From Catalinimonas alkaloidigena (GTDB taxonomy: Bacteria > Bacteroidota > Bacteroidia > Cytophagales > Cyclobacteriaceae), in NCBI RefSeq assembly GCF_029504655.1, contig NZ_JAQFIL010000001.1:3849001-3913000 (forward strand): 64,000 bases of DNA, read 5' to 3'. Numbering within the stretch: position 1 is the first letter of the stretch; the number at the start of each line of letters is the position of its first letter. Shown piece by piece: positions 25,189 to 34,400 of this stretch. Both the position numbers and the translations under genes were made by a program. The notes under the pieces are model-generated. The model had not been told where the DNA came from. It ran no database searches and saw only the letters and a program-made list of their open reading frames with translations.

Positions 25189-26712
25189 CTATTCGGCATC
25201 CCACCAGACCCTGGTGTCAAGATTATCCGCTCCCATACGAGAAATTGCAGCATTTACATTTTCCGAATTCACAGCAATCTCAGAAGATGGATAGGTAAGC
25301 CTGCGAATAAAGTCTCCCGAAATATCCTGATTAGGAAATGGATTGGGATCTAAGTCAGGGAAGCCACTTCTTCTGAAGTTAGCAAATGCCTCAGGCCCAT
25401 TCAGGAAAGAAGCTACCCAGTATTGGGAGTTGATCTGCTCAAGCGCATTAGCATCATCAAAGGGATTAGCAGCTAGATATGCGTCAATCTCAGCCTCAGG
25501 GATAGTAGAATCTTCATCATACAGCGCCATTTGTTGCATATGAGCCCTAACCCCTGCGTTGTAAAACGTTTCCGCAGAACCTGATATCCAATCCCGGGAA
25601 GCAGCCTCAGCCAGCAGTAGCTGCGTCTGAGCGGCAGTCACCAAAAACATGGGTGAAGTCTGCTGAACCACCCGGTTACGGTCTGCCTGAGAGAACTCAT
25701 AAAAACTGGCTAAATCCAGCTCTGCGGCTACCTGCCTGGCAGTTTCATCATTATTACCCATCGGCATACCAATCTGGATATCAGGGTCATTAGAGGCAAT
25801 AGCAGGAACCTGCTCCGGGCCGGAAGCGGCACCTACATACCTGACTGCAATAGCTTCAAGCCTAGGGTCATCATTTTCCTGTAAGTATTCAACAAATGGA
25901 GCAGCGAGATAATAATTGTTGGCTTCAGTGGCGTTTAGCGTACGACCGGGTCCGTTTACGTAGTTCGCGTCATGCCGAATTAGCGCATTTTCATCATTAG
26001 AGGTGATTACACCATTTTGAAAAGCCCGTTGAACAACCTGCTGAGCGGTAGAAGGATCAATTTTACTGTGACGCATTCCGGCTCTGAGCAGCAAGGAATT
26101 ACCATATTTTTTCCACAATTCTATGTCACCACCATACAATACATCCGCATTCTCAATAGTACCGGACGCATCAAGCGCAGGAGTAGCCTGACTGAGTTCG
26201 CTGATAATATCCGCATAAACCTCCTGCTGAGGATCATAGACGGGAAAGAAGTTTTGGTCAGTAAATGCTTTTCCTCCTTCAAAGTATGGAATATCCCCAT
26301 AGGTATCGGTCAGCAGCATAAAAGCATGCGCCTGGAGAATACGCGTCATCTGAAGCAGGTTATTTCTTTCGGGAACATCTTCAATACGACTGATGATATC
26401 GCGGGTAGACCGAATTACATTACGATAATAATTCACCCACATATTCTCCGTTGAATTGCGGTTATCCTGGTTAAAATTTGCACCTGTCAATACTCCAGAG
26501 TTTGGAGTGATGATCTGCTGTACAATTCCCATATCGTATACCAGCACTGAACCAGGATATGACATGTTGATAATCGCACTATTAAGCTGAAAGGCAGGGT
26601 CAACCGAAGTGGCCTCGGTCTCATTGGTATTCAGTTCATCAAAACCTTCATCACAGGCTAAGAGCAAAACAAGGACCAATGGAAGAAAACGAAATATAAA
26701 TAACTTATTCAT
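25189..26712 (-). CDS. SusD/RagB-family outer-membrane lipoprotein (SusD-like_2)
   Basis: A 507-residue surface lipoprotein. The signal ends in 'VLVLLLAC' with lipid Cys20, followed by 'DEGFDELNTNETEAT', the usual start of the SusD-like_2 group. The helical TPR-like core includes 'LLQMTRILQAHAFMLLTDTYGD', 'LLLAEAASRDWISGSAETFYN' and 'WVASFLNGPEAFANFRRSG'. SusD proteins cap the SusC channel and bind the substrate at the cell surface. The gene follows the SusC gene by 12 bp. The linked enzymes act on acids rather than polysaccharides, so the substrate may be a small oligo-uronide or sugar acid; that is inference. Confidence 0.93.
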   Translation of the reverse strand: MNKLFIFRFLPLVLVLLLACDEGFDELNTNETEATSVDPAFQLNSAIINMSYPGSVLVYDMGIVQQIITPNSGVLTGANFNQDNRNSTENMWVNYYRNVIRSTRDIISRIEDVPERNNLLQMTRILQAHAFMLLTDTYGDIPYFEGGKAFTDQNFFPVYDPQQEVYADIISELSQATPALDASGTIENADVLYGGDIELWKKYGNSLLLRAGMRHSKIDPSTAQQVVQRAFQNGVITSNDENALIRHDANYVNGPGRTLNATEANNYYLAAPFVEYLQENDDPRLEAIAVRYVGAASGPEQVPAIASNDPDIQIGMPMGNNDETARQVAAELDLASFYEFSQADRNRVVQQTSPMFLVTAAQTQLLLAEAASRDWISGSAETFYNAGVRAHMQQMALYDEDSTIPEAEIDAYLAANPFDDANALEQINSQYWVASFLNGPEAFANFRRSGFPDLDPNPFPNQDISGDFIRRLTYPSSEIAVNSENVNAAISRMGADNLDTRVWWDAE

Positions 26713-26724
26713 AACGATGGGTTT

Positions 26725-29700
26725 CTAAAATTTTACATTCAAATTAAATCCAAGGCCACGAGTTGTAGGTAAACCGGTGGACTCCAAGCCAACAAGGTTA
26801 TCAGAAGTAAATCCAAATGACTCAGGGTCAATATTTGGCACCCATTTCTTCAGCATCAACACATTGTTGGCTACGAAATTGAGCCTTACTGCTTTGGCAG
26901 GGAAGCTCTCAGGCAGGAAGCGTGAGAAGTCATAACCTAAAGATACTTGACGTAATTTCCAGTACCCCCCATTGTAGACTATAGGTTCTACCAGTTGCTG
27001 AGAGCGTACCACTTCCCAATAGGTCTGGGGATCAGCAGCCACAGTATTGGGCTCTCCCTGTTCATTTACACCCTCACCAATTACGCCACCTTCACGACCT
27101 TCCAGTGTCATTTTGTGCAGACCATGACGCGTAGCGTTGAAATTGGTACCTGACATCATCTGGTTTCCTAACTTGAAGTCTATCAGGAAAGAGAAATTGA
27201 TACCCCTGTAATTGAAGGAATTGGTAAACCCACCAACCCATTTAGGTAAGGCACTGCCAAAAGTTACCAGGTCATCAGTACGAAGTGCGACCCCATTCGC
27301 TCCGAATACCTTGCGTCCCTGCTCATCTCTTTTATAGCCAAAGCCAGCCAACTGACCCATCTCTTCACCTACAATTTGCTTCAGGAATCCGTTAAAAACA
27401 TGGCTACCTACCAGAATTTCTTCACCCGGAGTTTCAGTTTGTAGCTTCAATATCTCGGTAATATTATACGATCCGTTGAATGTGAAATTCCACTGAAAAT
27501 TATTGGTTACCACTGGTGTGATATTGAACAACATCTCCAGTCCACGAGTCTGGCTTTCCCCACTGTTGATCAGCGTATTTACAAAGCCTGAACCATCAGA
27601 AATCTGAGCGGTCACAATCTGGTCAGTGGTGTTCTTCTGATATACAGCCAGGTCCAGACCTACCAGATCCCCAAAAAATCTCAGCTCGGTACCAAACTCA
27701 ATTTCTGATGCTCTCATTGGCCTTAGATCCGGATTAGGGACAGTATTGCCATTGATATTCGCTACCGGTTGCATTGCTCCTGATGGATTGGCGAAAAGGT
27801 TGGCGTTAACACCATAAAACAGCACATCAGAATAAGGAGGCACATCAGTATCGCTCCCTACTTCTGCATAAGCAGCTCTGAGTTTTCCGAAACTTAACCA
27901 TCCGGATACATTATCCATTGACTCCGAGAAGACATAGCTTGCCGATACTGAAGGGTATGATATGCTTCGGTTTTCAGCTGATAGTGTGGAAAACCAGTCG
28001 TTACGGAAGGTACCATTCAGGAATAGGCGATCTTTGTAAGACAGCTCAGCCGAACCGTATATTGAATTCACGCCTCTTTCCGATAGCGCATAGGTTGGAT
28101 CTTTCACACGGCCATTCTGCACGGTATAAAGGTCACGGATCACAAAGTCGGTAACCTGCACGAAGTTGCGGTCCATCCTGCGGTACATGCGGTTTCCACC
28201 CACGCTTAGGTTAACTCCAATATCACCAAATTCTTTGTAGGCATTGACCAGTATATCGGAGTTGATCTCTCTAAATCTACGTGCCTCCTGGGTATAGATT
28301 CCATTTACAAAACCTTCAGGAGCCGGTGGGCGCGAGGCCTGTCCTGTAGGATAATTGTTGGCTTCCTGATCCCTTGACCAGTAGTCCTGACCGATACGTC
28401 CCTGGACATACAGCCAGTCCGTGATATCATATTTCAGGGCAACGTTACCAAACACCCGGTCACGACGTACATTCTGAAACTGCTCGGCAAGGGTAAAATA
28501 TGGATTTGTACGGTTTCTGAACCTTGAATACACGAACTCATTGCCCTCCGCATTGTATTTGTTTTCATCCAGCAGATCCAAAGGCATAGAGTTAGCCATA
28601 TTGTAAAGAGCCACCGGAATAGTATTATCCTGTTGGGCCACGTTGGGCGGATTTTTGTTGTATTCGTTGGAATAGTTAAAGCTACCGGTTACACTAAACT
28701 TATCAGACAGACTGTAGTCAAATCCCAGATTGATGGTTCTGCGCTCATAGGTATTGTTAGGTACGATACCTAAGCTTCTCAAATTGGAGAGGGAAAGGTT
28801 AAACCCTCCTTTTTCACTACCCGCTGCCAAAGAAATGGTGTTGGTTATGTTCTGACCATTTCTGAAGAACTTATCAACACGGTCATACACTGGCACATAA
28901 GGTACTTCTATACCATCAAATAAGATTTGTGTCATGCCGGGTTGAAAGCGCTCACCGAATGACCACTGACCGGAAGTAGGGTTGGGTGAGGTAGGACGCA
29001 CACCATTTTCTCCCTGCCCGTATTCGTACTGATAGTCAGTAAAGTCCAGGGGTTGCTCATTGGTGTAGTTCAGGTTATAGGTAACACCTATGCCTGTTAC
29101 TCCTCTCCCCTTTTTAGTAGTAATCATGATCACTCCGTCTTTGGCTCTTGATCCATAGAGCGCTGCCGCTGCGGCTCCTTTTAAGACTGTCATATTCTCA
29201 ATATCGTCGGGGTTGATACTGGTAAGACCGTCTCCTCCATCAGAAGTAAGGCCGGTACCATTGTTACCCAAAGCATTAGGGTCATTTCCTCCCGGATTTG
29301 TGCCAAAGTTGGTATTGTCAATAGGAATACCATTCACTACTATCAGGGGGTTATTCTGTCCTGAAATGGAAGATTGTCCTCTGATTCGGATTTTGGAAGT
29401 ACCACCTGGCCCTGTACCCATGTTTGAAATATTTACCCCGGCGATTTTGCCTTGTAGCGCATTCATCACGTTTGGGGTACGGTTTACAGTAAACTCTTCA
29501 GGATCTACTGTGGCAGTAGCATACCCCAGCGTCCGGGAATCTTTCTCTATACCCAGCGCTGTTACCACCACTTCGCTCAGCTCAGTAATATCAGTTCGCA
29601 TCGTGACATTGATGGTAGACCGTCCGTTGATGTCCACTTCCTGAGAAACAAACCCTACCAGAGAAAAAATAAGGGTGCTGGCATCGTCAGGAGCACTGAT

Positions 29701-30306
29701 TGCATAGTTTCCATCAATATCGGTCACCGTACCTATATTGGTTCCTTCTACCAGTACGTTGACACCCGGTAAGGGGCTCTGGCTTTCAGCATCAGTTACC
29801 CTTCCTTTTATGCTTTGTTCTACATCATCGCTACTCAGATCAGCTGCCATTGAGGAAATTGAAGCAATAAGCTTATCTTTTCTATATTCCTGCTCAGTTG
29901 ATGCCTCATTCTGAATGCTCTGCTGATTTATTTTCCTGATACTCTTCTCTTTCTCTTCCTGGCTAAGTATTACATAAGTTTGCGCATCAATTTTTTCGTA
30001 GGTAAGTGAAGACTTAAGGAGAATTTTTTTGAGGTTGTATTCCAGCGCTTTATCAAAATCAAGCCTCACTTTTACCTTTTGGTCCTTGACATACTTCTTT
30101 TCATATAAAAAAGAAGCATCATACTTTTGCTGTAGTTGCTCAATTACATCTTCAAGTGAACTGACGGAATACTCCTCCTGCCAAAGCAGGGAAGTATTTT
30201 CATTAGAGGCCAGCACCTGTGATTGAGCGTAGACGATGCCTGTATTGCTAAAAAGCAATAAGATAAAGCAATAGCCTATCAGATTTTTGTAGAAGGTTGT
30301 TTTCAT
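26725..30306 (-). CDS. SusC/RagA TonB-dependent outer-membrane transporter with STN domain
   Basis: A 1193-residue outer-membrane protein. Order of parts: signal peptide (about 1-27, ending 'IVYAQ'), STN/secretin-TonB N-terminal domain (about 45-115), carboxypeptidase-like beta domain ('IKGRVTDAESQSPLPGVNVL', about 165-248), the plug ('GTGPGGTSKIRIRGQSS', 'INPDDIENMTVLKGAAAAALYG'), and a 22-strand barrel ending 'GLGFNLNVKF'. The STN domain means it can signal to the FecR anti-sigma factor encoded 11 bp upstream. It would import the locus substrate, with SusD as lid, using TonB energy. Length is normal for STN-bearing SusC proteins. Confidence 0.96.
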   Translation of the reverse strand: MKTTFYKNLIGYCFILLLFSNTGIVYAQSQVLASNENTSLLWQEEYSVSSLEDVIEQLQQKYDASFLYEKKYVKDQKVKVRLDFDKALEYNLKKILLKSSLTYEKIDAQTYVILSQEEKEKSIRKINQQSIQNEASTEQEYRKDKLIASISSMAADLSSDDVEQSIKGRVTDAESQSPLPGVNVLVEGTNIGTVTDIDGNYAISAPDDASTLIFSLVGFVSQEVDINGRSTINVTMRTDITELSEVVVTALGIEKDSRTLGYATATVDPEEFTVNRTPNVMNALQGKIAGVNISNMGTGPGGTSKIRIRGQSSISGQNNPLIVVNGIPIDNTNFGTNPGGNDPNALGNNGTGLTSDGGDGLTSINPDDIENMTVLKGAAAAALYGSRAKDGVIMITTKKGRGVTGIGVTYNLNYTNEQPLDFTDYQYEYGQGENGVRPTSPNPTSGQWSFGERFQPGMTQILFDGIEVPYVPVYDRVDKFFRNGQNITNTISLAAGSEKGGFNLSLSNLRSLGIVPNNTYERRTINLGFDYSLSDKFSVTGSFNYSNEYNKNPPNVAQQDNTIPVALYNMANSMPLDLLDENKYNAEGNEFVYSRFRNRTNPYFTLAEQFQNVRRDRVFGNVALKYDITDWLYVQGRIGQDYWSRDQEANNYPTGQASRPPAPEGFVNGIYTQEARRFREINSDILVNAYKEFGDIGVNLSVGGNRMYRRMDRNFVQVTDFVIRDLYTVQNGRVKDPTYALSERGVNSIYGSAELSYKDRLFLNGTFRNDWFSTLSAENRSISYPSVSASYVFSESMDNVSGWLSFGKLRAAYAEVGSDTDVPPYSDVLFYGVNANLFANPSGAMQPVANINGNTVPNPDLRPMRASEIEFGTELRFFGDLVGLDLAVYQKNTTDQIVTAQISDGSGFVNTLINSGESQTRGLEMLFNITPVVTNNFQWNFTFNGSYNITEILKLQTETPGEEILVGSHVFNGFLKQIVGEEMGQLAGFGYKRDEQGRKVFGANGVALRTDDLVTFGSALPKWVGGFTNSFNYRGINFSFLIDFKLGNQMMSGTNFNATRHGLHKMTLEGREGGVIGEGVNEQGEPNTVAADPQTYWEVVRSQQLVEPIVYNGGYWKLRQVSLGYDFSRFLPESFPAKAVRLNFVANNVLMLKKWVPNIDPESFGFTSDNLVGLESTGLPTTRGLGFNLNVKF

Positions 30307-30317
30307 TGGGTATGCAT

Positions 30318-31325
30318 TTAAGGTTCATAGGAATTGAATCGTAGTGTATTATCTTGACGTGTGATTGAAATTCTAAAAAGCTTTTCCACCGCCTGTAACA
30401 AAGTGTTAAGGTTTTTGGCAGTGACCTCTCCACTAATTTTCATCGTTTTCAGCTGTTCATCCTCAAATACTATTTTAAAGCCGTAGGTATCTTCAAGTAG
30501 TATTGCGATGGTAGAAAGAGGGGTATCATCAAAAAACAGCTTCTGATCTTTCCAGGCACTATACATCTCGGCCTGCACGTTTTTCTTAGATACTTTCTGA
30601 GTAGTTTTTGAATATTCAATCATTTCCCCGGGCTCCAGGGTGGTCGCTTTTGTTTCGGTCTTAAACTTCACTTTTCCACTCTCCAGTACTACCTGAGTAT
30701 AGTCTCTACGGTTTTGTACATTAAAGCTGGTACCCAAAACCTCTATTGTACCTCCCTCCTCAGTATTTACATTAAAAGATGAGCGCAACCCTTCTATGCT
30801 TCTTTGTACTACATGAAAGTAAGCCTCTCCTTCTAAGTCTACCTTTCTTTCCCGGCCTATCAGCTCACGTACATCAAAGCTTAGATGAGAGTTGGCATTT
30901 AAAGTAACTTCAGAGCCATCAGGCAGACGCAATGATTTAGTTTCACCGTAATCAGTCTTTATATTCATCTGATAAGATGCGCTGTAAACCCACCAGGATG
31001 CGATTGCTACCATCAGCAGTGATATTGTGGCTGCAATCACTGAGTAGTAATAACTTCGCTGCCCGAAGGGGTAGCTGTAGCTACGCTCTTGAATGCTGCG
31101 CTCCACATTGGTCCAAGCCTGCTCAATCTCTTCCATGGACAGGCTTTTTTTCTTAAATTGTATTCCTAGAATTATCTTCCGGGCCCCCTCTATCCGTTCC
31201 CCCTGTTCGGGATGTTCAGCCAACCATAATGTCCACTGCTCCACGGCTTGAACATCAGACCGCTTCACATACTGTTGGAAAGACTCACTTTCTAGAAGTT
31301 CGTGTAGTGAATAAGAATTTTTCAA
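30318..31325 (-). CDS. FecR-family anti-sigma factor
   Basis: A 335-residue inner-membrane regulator. The cytoplasmic N-terminal part (1-90) should bind the ECF sigma factor. One membrane helix lies at about 94-115. The periplasmic FecR domain ('KTDYGETKSLRLPDGSEVTLNA', about 124-220) is followed by a DUF4974-type domain ('FDDTPLSTIAILLEDTYGFKI') that meets the STN domain of SusC. No ATG lies in a suitable place; the start is most likely the TTG at 31325. It adjoins the SusC gene by 11 bp. The matching sigma gene lies upstream, but unusually a small gene on the other strand stands in between. Confidence 0.92.
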   Translation of the reverse strand: MKNSYSLHELLESESFQQYVKRSDVQAVEQWTLWLAEHPEQGERIEGARKIILGIQFKKKSLSMEEIEQAWTNVERSIQERSYSYPFGQRSYYYSVIAATISLLMVAIASWWVYSASYQMNIKTDYGETKSLRLPDGSEVTLNANSHLSFDVRELIGRERKVDLEGEAYFHVVQRSIEGLRSSFNVNTEEGGTIEVLGTSFNVQNRRDYTQVVLESGKVKFKTETKATTLEPGEMIEYSKTTQKVSKKNVQAEMYSAWKDQKLFFDDTPLSTIAILLEDTYGFKIVFEDEQLKTMKISGEVTAKNLNTLLQAVEKLFRISITRQDNTLRFNSYEP

Positions 31326-31547
31326 GTCAATTAGCTTAGTTGATAATTAACTAGAGCAGAAAAGCTTAATTTTATACTCAGTTGTGGCGAGATAAATATG
31401 TTTAAGCTAAATTTCAGCACTTTTTATTCTTAAAAATTCCTGTGGTAGCTTAAAAAAATAAACAATAAAATCTCTGTGAGATGTCAGGTATTTCAAAGAA
31501 AACCCGTTTCTATTAAACAATCTGTAAATTTTCATTGATTTGTATTT

Positions 31548-31814
31548 ATGAATCTTTTTCAACGAATATTTAAAGTGTTATACCAACTGTCTGGAGGAAG
31601 GCTGTTTAAAAAATATAGCAACAACCAATGTGAAAATTCTCCTGGAATAGCTGAGCTACAAACGTGGAAAGTGGACTGGATTGATGAGCAGGGAAATAAA
31701 GGAACTTATGAGTCTGGGGAGACAGACGTACAGGAAGCGGAATGGAAGTTTAAGTATCTGTACGATGACACCCGGAGAATCATCAAGATGTATGAAGGAA
31801 AGCCAAAGCACTAA
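31548..31814 (+). CDS. Hypothetical 88-aa protein nested between sigma and anti-sigma genes
   Basis: An 88-codon frame from ATG 31548. The product starts with a basic amphipathic stretch (MNLFQRIFKVLYQLSGGRLFKKYS). It then has a compact domain-like part with 'TWKVDWIDEQGNKGTYESGETD' spread over two strands and a helix 'EAEWKFKYLYDDTRRIIKM'. Composition and the balanced strand/helix pattern look protein-like, and no frame of comparable quality lies on the other strand. It ends 3 bp before the end of the convergent sigma gene. I do not recognise a family. It may be an independent small protein, or a regulator linked to the sigma/FecR pair; antisense overlap of messages is possible. Confidence 0.5.
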   Translation: MNLFQRIFKVLYQLSGGRLFKKYSNNQCENSPGIAELQTWKVDWIDEQGNKGTYESGETDVQEAEWKFKYLYDDTRRIIKMYEGKPKH

Positions 31815-31817
31815 ATA

Positions 31818-32438
31818 TTATTGTATAAGTAAGCTCCAGTACAAGCAGAAAAGCCCTGGCAACATTAATGAGTAAAGCACCAAATGTTTAAGTTCATCCT
31901 CTTCTCGCAGACGTTGTATCGCCCTGAATACACTATTGACCACCGATTGATAGTTCATCCCCAGTATTTCAGCAATCTGCTGATAGCTTAGATTTTCATA
32001 ATACTTTAGGTAAAGAACTTCACGTTGCCTCTTAGGCAGATTATTTAATGAAGTGGCAATTTTCTTTTTGCGAATTTCGTTTGTTTCATCATCTACAATG
32101 ATCTCTTCGTGTGAAAATGAAATAGGCTGAACATGAGCATCAAGGTGTAAAAAACGATGATGGTATTGTTTTTCTTTTTGTATTGAAGACCTTAGCGCTT
32201 TGAAGAGATACGCTTTTACATGCGATACTTCACTGATATTCTTACGCCCTACCCAAAGCTGATAGAAAAGTTGCTGAACACACTCATGAGCAGGCTCTTC
32301 TCTCCCGTATTGTCGGCGAGCGTACTGAAACAGCGCGTTATAATGACTCTTAAAAAGTTGGGAAAATGCAAGGTGACTCCCCGCCAGAAAATCCTTCCAG
32401 CAATTCTGAGGATTATTCAATGATTCTGAATCAGTCAT
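31818..32438 (-). CDS. ECF RNA polymerase sigma factor with hydrophobic C-terminal tail
   Basis: A 206-residue sigma-70 family ECF factor. Region 2 ('LFKSHYNALFQYARRQYG' and the 'ECVQQLFYQLWVGR' segment) lies at about 28-75 and region 4 ('LPKRQREVLYLKYYENLSYQ' then 'IAEILGMNYQSVVNSVFRAI') at about 132-175. It should direct transcription of the downstream SusCD locus when released by FecR. An unusual point is the last 22 residues ('HLVLYSLMLPGLFCLYWSLL'), hydrophobic enough for a membrane segment, which could keep the factor near its membrane-bound anti-sigma partner. Confidence 0.93.
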   Translation of the reverse strand: MTDSESLNNPQNCWKDFLAGSHLAFSQLFKSHYNALFQYARRQYGREEPAHECVQQLFYQLWVGRKNISEVSHVKAYLFKALRSSIQKEKQYHHRFLHLDAHVQPISFSHEEIIVDDETNEIRKKKIATSLNNLPKRQREVLYLKYYENLSYQQIAEILGMNYQSVVNSVFRAIQRLREEDELKHLVLYSLMLPGLFCLYWSLLIQ

Positions 32439-32695
32439 TTAGGTTGTTGTGAAATGCGCAAAAGCATTAATAATCTTAAGTAATTTTTAAAAGAAATACA
32501 ATGCATCAGCCTGTGAAGGCAAATTATTTCCTTTTCAATTGATATTGGGATTGATACATCTACATCTGAATGGAAATAATGTATACTTAAGCATGGCGGA
32601 TGCTCTGGTTAAATATTTGGCATTGGACCAGTTAATTGATACATGCCATAGATTTTTTGTAGATTGGCTCATCTTATCCAAGCCTGTTTTCATTT

Positions 32696-34330
32696 ATGAA
32701 CCGCAGAAAATTTCTTCTGAACTCTTCCCTAGGCAGTGTCTCACTTTCTGGCCTTGGTCTTTCATTAAGTTCCTGCCAACCCCAGGCAGTCGAGTCCGAA
32801 CTTACAGCTCAGGACACTGACACATTTGCACCCGATTTTGAGCTAGATGAAATTACTATCGCTGAACTTCAGAAAGGTATGGAAGATGGTACTTATACTG
32901 CTGAAGCCATCACACAGCTTTATCTGGAAAGGATAGTGGCCATTGATAAAAATGGCCCTTCCCTAAAGGCTGTCATTGAGCTCAACCCTGAAGCACTGGA
33001 AATTGCACAACGACTGGATGAAGAGCGAGCAAACGGAAATGTTCGCGGCTCACTGCATGGCATTCCTATCATGCTCAAAGACAATATTGATACCGGTGAC
33101 CGTATGCAAACTACTGCCGGAGCACTGGCAATGGAAGGACACCAGGCTGAAGAAGATGCTTTTATCGTCAAACAACTCAGGGAAGCAGGGGCGATCATTC
33201 TTGCCAAAACAAACTTAAGTGAATGGGCTAATTTTCGTTCTACACGCTCATCCAGCGGATGGAGCAGCCGGGGTGGCCAAACCAAAAACCCTTATGCTAC
33301 CAACCGTAATCCCTGCGGAAGCAGTTCGGGCTCAGGAGTGGCTGTTTCAGCGAATCTCTGTGCGCTGGCGATAGGCACAGAAACCAACGGTTCCATCGTT
33401 TGCCCTGCTTCCACCAATGGCATCGTAGGCATTAAACCTACTTTGGGATTATTGAGTAGAGCAGGTATCATCCCCATTGCCCATACGCAGGATACTGCCG
33501 GCCCTATGGCACGTACTGTAACTGATGCAGTAGTCATGCTGGGCACCATAACAGCCGTGGATGAAAAAGATTCTGCGACGCAAACGGAAAGCCGAAAAGC
33601 ACTAACTGACTATACGCCTTATCTGAACGAAAATGGATTGGAAGGTAAACGTATCGGAATATGGCGGGGAGCTATGGGCTTTCATGAAGAAGTAGACGCA
33701 TTAATGGAAGCCGCTTTTGAAAGGATGCGTCAGCAGGGAGCTACATTGGTAGACGTGGAGAAAGTACAGGCTGATGAACCCCTGGGAAATGCGGGTTTTC
33801 AGGTACTGCTCTACGAGTTTAAGGCTGACCTGAATCAATATTTGCAGGAACACCCAAATGCGCCGGTCAAATCCCTTGAGGAAGTCATCGCTTTCAACAA
33901 AGCAAATGAAGCAAGTGCCATGCCTTACTTCAAACAGGAAATACTGGAGAGAGCCCAGGAGAAAGGTGACCTGAATACTGAAGAATATAAAGATGCTCTG
34001 GCCAAGATAAAAAGAGTAAATGGCAAAGAAGGCATTGATTTGCGTATGCAAGAACATGATCTTGATGCTATCATCGCTCCTACCGGAGGACCTGCTTGGC
34101 CAACCGACCTGATTACTGGCGATCATTTTCTGGGAGGAAGTTCCTCTCCTGCTGCCCAGGCCGGCTACCCAAATATCACTGTTCCCGCGGGTTTTGTACA
34201 TGGACTTCCTGTTGGGATTTCAATTTTTGGTAAAGCCTGGACGGAACCTGAGCTGATCAGCATCGCTTACGCCTATGAGCAGGCCAGTAAAAATCGGAAG
34301 AAGCCTAAGTTTTTAACCCATATTGTGTGA
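32696..34330 (+). CDS. Amidase signature family lipoprotein
   Basis: A 544-residue amidase with an export signal: a twin-arginine-like 'NRRKFLLNSSLGSVSLSG' followed by a lipobox 'LSLSSC' (Cys27). The Ser-cisSer-Lys machinery is complete: Lys128 in 'IMLKDNIDTGD', the Ser cluster 209-211 in 'CGSSSGSG', and nucleophile Ser233 in 'ETNGSIVCPAS'. Family members hydrolyse amides, from free amides to aminoacyl-tRNA; export excludes a GatA role. Exported amidases of this length are common in Bacteroidota and may act on peptide amides or nylon-like substrates. It stands 61 bp before the S9 peptidase gene start on the same strand. Confidence 0.92.
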   Translation: MNRRKFLLNSSLGSVSLSGLGLSLSSCQPQAVESELTAQDTDTFAPDFELDEITIAELQKGMEDGTYTAEAITQLYLERIVAIDKNGPSLKAVIELNPEALEIAQRLDEERANGNVRGSLHGIPIMLKDNIDTGDRMQTTAGALAMEGHQAEEDAFIVKQLREAGAIILAKTNLSEWANFRSTRSSSGWSSRGGQTKNPYATNRNPCGSSSGSGVAVSANLCALAIGTETNGSIVCPASTNGIVGIKPTLGLLSRAGIIPIAHTQDTAGPMARTVTDAVVMLGTITAVDEKDSATQTESRKALTDYTPYLNENGLEGKRIGIWRGAMGFHEEVDALMEAAFERMRQQGATLVDVEKVQADEPLGNAGFQVLLYEFKADLNQYLQEHPNAPVKSLEEVIAFNKANEASAMPYFKQEILERAQEKGDLNTEEYKDALAKIKRVNGKEGIDLRMQEHDLDAIIAPTGGPAWPTDLITGDHFLGGSSSPAAQAGYPNITVPAGFVHGLPVGISIFGKAWTEPELISIAYAYEQASKNRKKPKFLTHIV

Positions 34331-34400
34331 GGTAAGAGTACTTACAATTCATTATTTTTAGATTAAAGACCGCTAACTTACTTTACTAAACTTGAGCATT

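Noticed and set aside
34392..34400. TTG start for the S9 peptidase
   Set aside because: ATG 34401 gives a standard lipoprotein signal; the TTG adds only three residues.
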